NCBI RefSeq assembly: GCF_000009905.1
Contig: NC_006177.1
Location: forward strand, 2,666,001 to 2,730,000
Source: Symbiobacterium thermophilum IAM 14863
GTDB lineage: Bacteria > Bacillota > Sulfobacillia > Symbiobacteriales > Symbiobacteriaceae
Length of the DNA: 64,000 bases
Reading direction: 5' to 3'
Below are positions 57,149-64,000 of this stretch, one piece after another; position 1 is the stretch's first letter, and the number at the start of each line of letters is the position of its first letter. The notes under the pieces are model-generated. The model saw only the letters and a program-made list of their open reading frames with translations, searched no databases and was not told the origin of the DNA. Made by a program: the position numbers and the translations under genes.

Positions 57149-58426
57149 TCACCGCACCTGGCCGTTGCCGAGCACCACGTACTTGTACGTCGTCAGTTCG
57201 GCGAGCCCCATCGGCCCCCGGGCGTGCAGCTTCTGGGTGGAGATCCCGATCTCGGCGCCGAAGCCGAACTCCCCCCCGTCGGTGAACCGGGTCGAGGCGT
57301 TGTGGTACACGGCCGCCGCGTCCACGGACCGCAGGAAGCGGTCGGCCGCCCCGGCGTCGCCGGTGACGATGGCCTCGGAGTGGCCGGTGCCGTACCGGGC
57401 GATGTGCGCCAGCGCCTCGTCCAGACCCGAGACGACCTTCACGGCCAGACAGAGGTCCAGGTACTCGGCCGCCCAGTCCTCCTCGGTGGCGGGTTCCACG
57501 GCCGCCGGGCCGGCCCCGGCGAGGTCCGGGCGGGCCGTCTCCTGCAGGATCGCCAGAGCCTCCGGGCAGGCCCGCAGCCGCACCCCGGCGGCCAGCAGCG
57601 CCGGGCCGGCCTCGGCCAGGAAAGGCGCGGCCACCTCCCGATCCACCAGCAGGGTCTCGGCTGCGTTGCACACCGCAGGGTTGGAGCACTTGGCGTTGAG
57701 GACGATCTCCCGGGCCATCGCGAGGTCGGCCGCCCTATGGACGTACACGTGGCAGACGCCGGTGCCCGTCTCGATCACCGGCACCTGCGACTGCTCCACC
57801 GTCGCGCGGATCAGGCCGGCGCCGCCCCGGGGGATCAGCACGTCCACCAGGCTCCGGGCCGCCATCAGCTCCTGCGCCGCCTCCCGGGTCGAGGGCAGCA
57901 CCTGCGCCAGCTCCACCGGAAGCCCCACCTCCTGCAGGCCGGCTGCCATCGCCTCGCCCAGGGCCGCGTTGGACCGGGCCGCCTCCTTGCCGCCCTTCAG
58001 CAGCACGGCGTTGCCCGCCTTCAGGCAGAGGACGGCCGCGTCCACCGTCACACCGGGGCGGGACTCGTAGATGATGCCGACGACCCCCAGGGGCACCCGC
58101 ACCCGCTGGATGCGCAGCCCGTTGGGCCGGATCCACGCCTGGGGCTCCACCGCCAGCGGGTCCGGCAGCTCGGCCACCGCCCGCACGCCGCGGATCACCC
58201 CCGCCAGCTTCCCCTCGTCCAGGCGCAGCCGGGCGATCATGGGACCGGGCAGGCCGGCCTCCTCCGCGGCGGCCAGGTCCGCGCGGTTGGCCGCCACAAT
58301 CTGCCCGGCCCGCGCCTCCAGGGCCCGTGCGATCGCCTCCAGGGCCGCGTTGCGCTCCTCCGGCGACGTCAGCTCCAGTTGCCGCTGGGCCGCCCGGGCC
58401 TGCCGGGCCATGCTCCGCACATCCAC
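57149..58426 (-). CDS. proA: Glutamate-5-semialdehyde dehydrogenase
   Basis: 425 residues. Aldehyde-dehydrogenase-like fold with ProA signatures: RPNGLRIQRVRVPLGVVGIIYESRPGVTVDAA (~100), LKGGKEAARSN, the catalytic Cys in LNAKCSNPAVCNAAETLLV (~245), and HNASTRFTDGGEFGFGAEIGISTQKLHARGPMGL near the end. It reduces gamma-glutamyl phosphate in proline synthesis. It follows proB by 3 bp, under the same T-box leader. Confidence 0.96.
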   Translation of the reverse strand: MDVRSMARQARAAQRQLELTSPEERNAALEAIARALEARAGQIVAANRADLAAAEEAGLPGPMIARLRLDEGKLAGVIRGVRAVAELPDPLAVEPQAWIRPNGLRIQRVRVPLGVVGIIYESRPGVTVDAAVLCLKAGNAVLLKGGKEAARSNAALGEAMAAGLQEVGLPVELAQVLPSTREAAQELMAARSLVDVLIPRGGAGLIRATVEQSQVPVIETGTGVCHVYVHRAADLAMAREIVLNAKCSNPAVCNAAETLLVDREVAAPFLAEAGPALLAAGVRLRACPEALAILQETARPDLAGAGPAAVEPATEEDWAAEYLDLCLAVKVVSGLDEALAHIARYGTGHSEAIVTGDAGAADRFLRSVDAAAVYHNASTRFTDGGEFGFGAEIGISTQKLHARGPMGLAELTTYKYVVLGNGQVR

Positions 58427-58429
58427 CGT

Positions 58430-59218
58430 CTACCCCTCCCGACTGAAGAGTGTGCCGATCTCCTCACCGGCCAGGATCTGCCTGAGGACGTCGGGCCGCT
58501 CGCCGCAGGCCAGCACCATCGGGATCCCGTGTTCGGCGCAGATGCGGGCGGCCGCGACCTTGGTCACCATGCCCCCCGTGCCGTTGGCGCTGCCGGGCCC
58601 GCCGGCGAAACGGTCCAGGTCGTCGTCCGGCGAGACCCACGGGATCGGCGAAAGCCCCGGGTGCAGATGGGGATCCGCCGGGTACAGCCCGTCCACATCG
58701 GAGAGCAGGATCAGCAGATCCGCACGGACCAGCGCAGCCACCCGCGCGGACAGCGTGTCGTTGTCGCCCACCCGGATCTCCTCGCTGGTCACGGTGTCGT
58801 TCTCGTTGACGATGGGGATCACCCCCCAGGCGAGGAGCCGCTCCATCACCTGGGCGGAGGAGGCGCGACGGTCCGGATCCTCCAGGTCCTCCCGGGTGAG
58901 CAGCACCTGGCCGACCACCAGGCCGTACTCGCTGAAGAGCCCCTCGTACCGCTGCATCAGGAGCCCCTGTCCCACCGCCGCGAGGGCCTGTTTCGCCGCC
59001 ACCTCCGCGGGCCGCTCGGCAAGGCCCAGCCGGCCCAGCCCCGCACCCACCGCCCCCGAGGTCACGAGGATCACCTGCCGCCCCTCGAAGTGCAGGTCGG
59101 CGATCTGGCGCACCAGCGCCTCCATGCGGCCCAGGTGCAGATGGCCGCCGGGATGGGTCAGCGTCGATGTCCCTACCTTGATAATTACCCGCTTGCAGTG
59201 CCTCAGCCGTTCACGCAA
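58430..59218 (-). CDS. proB: Glutamate 5-kinase, short form without PUA domain
   Basis: 262 residues; the C-terminal PUA domain of long ProB (~370 residues) is absent. Amino-acid kinase motifs: RVIIKVGTSTLTHP (~10), VTSGAVGAGLGRLG, IPIVNENDTVTSEE, LLILLSDVDGLYPADP and GTGGMVTKVAAA. It phosphorylates glutamate, the first proline-synthesis step, usually feedback-inhibited by proline. Start: TTG 59218 with GGGAGG eight bases upstream; the longer frame runs into the T-box terminator. It is the first gene after the leader. Confidence 0.95.
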   Translation of the reverse strand: MRERLRHCKRVIIKVGTSTLTHPGGHLHLGRMEALVRQIADLHFEGRQVILVTSGAVGAGLGRLGLAERPAEVAAKQALAAVGQGLLMQRYEGLFSEYGLVVGQVLLTREDLEDPDRRASSAQVMERLLAWGVIPIVNENDTVTSEEIRVGDNDTLSARVAALVRADLLILLSDVDGLYPADPHLHPGLSPIPWVSPDDDLDRFAGGPGSANGTGGMVTKVAAARICAEHGIPMVLACGERPDVLRQILAGEEIGTLFSREG

Positions 59219-59485
59219 ACCCGCCGCCTCCCTACGGGTCGTCCAAAAAGAATAACCCCGTCCATGCCGGACGGGGTGTTCTCCCGTGGTACCACCAGCC
59301 TGAGCGGCGGCTGCCTCGCCGCGCGCCCACTCATTCCGCAGCGCCCGCATCAGGCGCCCCCGGGGGTAACGGGCCGGGCTTCCCGGGACGGCTCGTCGCC
59401 GCCGGCTCCGGGATGGGTTCGAAGGCCAGCGCCTAACCGGGCTTTCACCACACGGCCCGGCTCTCTGCATAGGGCTGGTGCCCTT

Positions 59486-61282
<1,797 letters not shown>

Positions 61283-61517
61283 CGACACACCCCCTGAACG
61301 GCTCCACGCCCACCCATACACATATACACGAACGGCGCCGCCATCCGGTTCGATCCCCGGCCGATCTGCTCTCCGAATCCTATTCCTTCGGCCCGTCCAG
61401 GGTGCCTGCGGGCGACGCCGCGCGCCGGGGGCGGGCCTTACGGTCCGGCGACGCGGACAGAAGCGGGAGGAGATGCCCCTCGCATCTCCTCCCGCAGCTT
61501 CGGCAGACGACGCCGGA

Positions 61518-62837
61518 TCACTTGCGGCCGCCGGCCGCGGCCCACTGCTCCAGCATCTCGGTGGTCACCGACTTGGGCCGCTCGATCGGATATCCCAGGG
61601 CCCGGTCCCAGACGATGTTGGCCATGACGCCCAGCGCCCGGCCGACACCGAACAGGACCGTGTAGAAGTCCCACTCGCGCACGCCGTAGTGCCACTGGAT
61701 GACACCGGACTGGGCATCGACGTTCGGCCACGGGTTCTTGGCCTTGCCGTGCTGCATCAGCACGCCCGGGGCGACCTCGTAGATCATGCTGACCAGCTTG
61801 AACAGCGGATCGTCGGGCATGTGCTTCAGGCAGAACTCCCGCTGCGCGGTGTAGCGCGGGTCGGTCTTGCGCAGCACCGCATGGCCGTAGCCCGGGATCA
61901 CCTGGCCGGCGTTGAGCGTGTCCCAGAGCGCCTGGGTGACGTTCTCCCGGGTGGGCTCTACGCCCTCGCCCAGCTTCGCCTGGAAGTCCATGATCCAGCG
62001 CAGGACCTCCTGGTTGGCCAGCCCGTGCAGCGGGCCCGCCAGGCCGTTCAGGGCCGCCGAGTACGCGAGGTAGGCGTCCGACAGAGCCGAGGCCACCAGG
62101 TGGCCGGTGTGGGCGGAGACGTTGCCCGACTCGTGGTCGGAATGCAGGATGAAGTACATGCGGGAGACATCATCGTAAGGCTTCGGCACGCCCATCATGT
62201 GGGCGAAGTTCGCGCCCATGTCCAGGTTGGGATCGGGCGGAATATGGACGTCGTCCTTGTACTTGTAGCGGTAGATGTAGGCGGCGATCATCGGGATGCG
62301 GGCCACCAGATCGCTCGCGTCCTCGTACATGTACTCCCAGGCGCGCTGCTTGTTGTACTCGCCCGAGTGGTAGTACCGGGCGAACTTTGACTCCCGCTGC
62401 ATCGCCAGGATGCCCGCGGACAGCATGGTCATCGGGTGGCTGTCCTTGGGCAGCGCCCGGATCACGTCGTACACGTACTGCGGCACGTTCCGCCGCTCTT
62501 TCCACTCGGCGATGACCTCGTCCACCTGCTCCTGGGTCGGCACCTCGCCGGTGAGCAGGAAGAACCAGAACGCCTCCACCGTCGGGTACTCCCCGCCCGG
62601 CGCCTTGGGCAGGGCGGCGAAGGTCTCCTCGATGGTCTTGCCGCGGAAGCGGATCCCCTCCATCGGGTCCAGGTAGGAGATGTCGGTGACCAGGCAGCGG
62701 ACGTCCCGCGCGCCGCCGATGGCCTTCTCGATGGTCACCTCGTCGATGACCACGTGCCCGAACTCCTTCAGCAGCCGCTGGGTCCGCGGGCGATGCTCCT
62801 CGATCTTCCGAACCAGGGTGGCTTTCAGCTGTGACAC
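61518..62837 (-). CDS. gltA: Citrate synthase of the eukaryotic (mitochondrial-like) type
   Basis: 439 residues. The sequence follows the mitochondrial-type pattern rather than the usual bacterial type II: GGARDVRCLVTDISYLDPMEGIRFRG, ILHSDHESGNVSAHTGHLVASALSDAYLAYSAALNGLAGPLHGLANQEVLRW, PGYGHAVLRKTDPRYTAQREF and KNPWPNVDAQSGVIQWHYG. Catalytic residues are the His in PLHGLANQ and GYGHAVLR and the Asp in NVDAQSG. It condenses acetyl-CoA with oxaloacetate. GTG 62837 with GGAGGAAGGGGACT upstream. It follows mdh by 34 bp in an icd-mdh-citrate synthase order. Confidence 0.93.
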   Translation of the reverse strand: MSQLKATLVRKIEEHRPRTQRLLKEFGHVVIDEVTIEKAIGGARDVRCLVTDISYLDPMEGIRFRGKTIEETFAALPKAPGGEYPTVEAFWFFLLTGEVPTQEQVDEVIAEWKERRNVPQYVYDVIRALPKDSHPMTMLSAGILAMQRESKFARYYHSGEYNKQRAWEYMYEDASDLVARIPMIAAYIYRYKYKDDVHIPPDPNLDMGANFAHMMGVPKPYDDVSRMYFILHSDHESGNVSAHTGHLVASALSDAYLAYSAALNGLAGPLHGLANQEVLRWIMDFQAKLGEGVEPTRENVTQALWDTLNAGQVIPGYGHAVLRKTDPRYTAQREFCLKHMPDDPLFKLVSMIYEVAPGVLMQHGKAKNPWPNVDAQSGVIQWHYGVREWDFYTVLFGVGRALGVMANIVWDRALGYPIERPKSVTTEMLEQWAAAGGRK

Positions 62838-62871
62838 AGTCCCCTTCCTCCCCCTGTTGGATGCGATCGAC

Positions 62872-63819
62872 CTACTGCGCCAGGATGCCGGCCTTCAGCA
62901 TCTCGATCAGGTTCCTGACGCCCTGGGCGCCCTTGTCCAGCGCCACCTTCTCCTCGTCGGTGAGGTCGAGCTCGATGACCTTCTCGAGGCCGCCCCCGCC
63001 CAGGACGGTCATCACGCCCAGGCACATGTCGGTGTACCCGTACTCGCCCTCCAGGTAGGCGATCGAGGGCAGGATGCGCTTGCGGTCGTTCAGAATGGCG
63101 TCGATCATCTCCACCAGGGCCATGCCCGGGGCGTAGCCGGCCGAGGTGCCCATGAGGTTGACGATCTCGCCGCCGCCCTTGCGGGTCCGTTCGACGATGG
63201 CGTCGATGGTCTCCTTGGGCAGCAGCTTCTCCACGGGGATGCCGCCGGCAGAGGTGTACCGAACCAGCGGCACCATGTCATCGCCGTGGCCGCCGAGCAC
63301 GCAGCCGACGACGTCCTGGAACGAGCAGCCGATCGCATTGGCCAGGAAGGTGCGGAAGCGGGCGGTGTCCAGCACGCCGGACTGGCCGATCACCCGGTTC
63401 TTGGGGAAGCCCGAGGCCTTCAGGGCCACGTAGGTCATGGAGTCGACGGGGTTGGTCAGGACGATGATCACCGAGTCGGGGGCGTACCGGGCCACCTTCT
63501 CCGCGACATCCTTGACGATGCCGGCGTTGGTGTTGACCAGGTCCTCCCGGCTCATGCCGGGCTTGCGGGGGACGCCGGCGGTGATCACGACCACGTCAGC
63601 GCCGGCGATCTCGGCGTAGTCCGAGGTGCCGACCAGGCGGGTGTCACTGCCGTAGACGGGCATGGCCTCCATCATGTCCAGGGCCACGCCCTTGGCGTAG
63701 TTCTCCCGGGCGGGCAGGTCGACGAGCACGATGTCGCCCAGGTCGCGGGCGGCCGCAAACAGGGCGGTTCCCTGGCCGGTGAACCCGGAGCCCACAATCG
63801 CGATCTTCTTGCGCTTCAT
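62872..63819 (-). CDS. mdh: Malate dehydrogenase (LDH-like type)
   Basis: 315 residues. NAD-binding [13 protein letters not shown] (~10-22), the substrate Arg loop [14 protein letters not shown] (~80, R for malate), [37 protein letters not shown] and the catalytic His in [11 protein letters not shown] (~174). This is the tetrameric LDH-like MDH group common in Firmicutes. ATG 63819, Shine-Dalgarno AAAGGGG. Second gene of an icd-mdh-citrate synthase run. Confidence 0.95.
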   Translation of the reverse strand: MKRKKIAIVGSGFTGQGTALFAAARDLGDIVLVDLPARENYAKGVALDMMEAMPVYGSDTRLVGTSDYAEIAGADVVVITAGVPRKPGMSREDLVNTNAGIVKDVAEKVARYAPDSVIIVLTNPVDSMTYVALKASGFPKNRVIGQSGVLDTARFRTFLANAIGCSFQDVVGCVLGGHGDDMVPLVRYTSAGGIPVEKLLPKETIDAIVERTRKGGGEIVNLMGTSAGYAPGMALVEMIDAILNDRKRILPSIAYLEGEYGYTDMCLGVMTVLGGGGLEKVIELDLTDEEKVALDKGAQGVRNLIEMLKAGILAQ

Positions 63820-63852
63820 CCGGTCTCTGCCCCTTTCCTTGCCGCAGTCGGT

Positions 63853-64000
63853 CTACATGTTCGCGATGATGAGCCGGCCGAACTCGGAGCACTTCACCTC
63901 GGTCGCGCCCTCGGTGAGCCGGGCGAAGTCGTAGGTGACCGTCTTCTGGGCGATGGTGGCGGAAAGGCCCTTGATGATCAGGTCCGCCGCCTCGTGCCAG
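63853..64000 (-). CDS. icd: Isocitrate dehydrogenase, C-terminal end only
   Basis: The last 48 residues are visible: [18 protein letters not shown], then [30 protein letters not shown] before a TAG stop. This ending is characteristic of NADP-type isocitrate dehydrogenase. The gene enters from the right edge and its stop is 33 bp upstream of mdh, so it heads the TCA gene run. The catalytic part lies outside the window. Confidence 0.85.
   Translation of the reverse strand, partial: WHEAADLIIKGLSATIAQKTVTYDFARLTEGATEVKCSEFGRLIIANM

Overview
The window looks like a chromosomal segment of a high-GC Firmicute closest in character to Symbiobacterium. Nearly every gene uses a strong purine-rich Shine-Dalgarno with frequent GTG/TTG starts. 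It carries a SAM-I (S-box) riboswitch and a T-box leader, both typical of Firmicutes, and TTGACA/TATAAT-type promoters, yet composition is strongly GC-rich throughout. The genus assignment is inference from this combination. No rRNA, tRNA, insertion sequence or CRISPR array was seen.

Layout. 1-3.9 kb: end of a lipoprotein gene, then a TetR-paaABCD operon for phenylacetyl-CoA epoxidation (no paaE visible). 4.6-8.4 kb: a glycerate/sugar-acid module (CdaR regulator, glycerate kinase, GntP-type permease). 8.6-16.6 kb: envelope and maintenance genes (SLH-CAP surface protein, a decayed histidine phosphatase, an amidoligase-like protein, UppP, PcrA-type helicase, RraB-like protein, family 3 glycosidase lipoprotein). 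16.7-22.8 kb: a methionine/B12 operon under a SAM-I riboswitch: metF, a stand-alone MetH activation domain, MetH without that domain, and an Fe-S/ASKHA corrinoid-reactivation ATPase. 22.8-37.4 kb: M23 peptidase, CPBP protease, two-component system, GTPase, aldo/keto reductase, XRE regulator, O-antigen-ligase-like protein, MenG/UbiE methyltransferase and a NitT/TauT-type ABC importer.

37.6-50.2 kb is the most accessory-looking part: a double-HTH protein with a Vsr/DUF559-like nuclease domain beside a gene-free array of precise 250-bp tandem repeats, each holding an inverted pair around GTGCAC; three unrelated minisatellites (11/33, 14 and 27 bp); orphan pxpA; an m4C DNA methyltransferase with a partner that resembles phospholipase D but lacks the HKD active site; PduL; an ECF sigma/anti-sigma pair with a candidate autoregulated promoter; and an orphan SIR2-domain protein.

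50.4-64 kb is a central-carbon block: sucCD, malic enzyme, two-subunit class I fumarase, a eukaryote-type citrate synthase, malate dehydrogenase and the end of isocitrate dehydrogenase. It is interrupted by a MaoC hydratase/IclR pair and proBA under a T-box whose consensus promoter lies inside an FtsH-family gene. The best candidates for undescribed biology are the 250-bp inverted-pair array with its neighbouring nuclease-like gene, and the methionine synthase operon with two separate reactivation modules.
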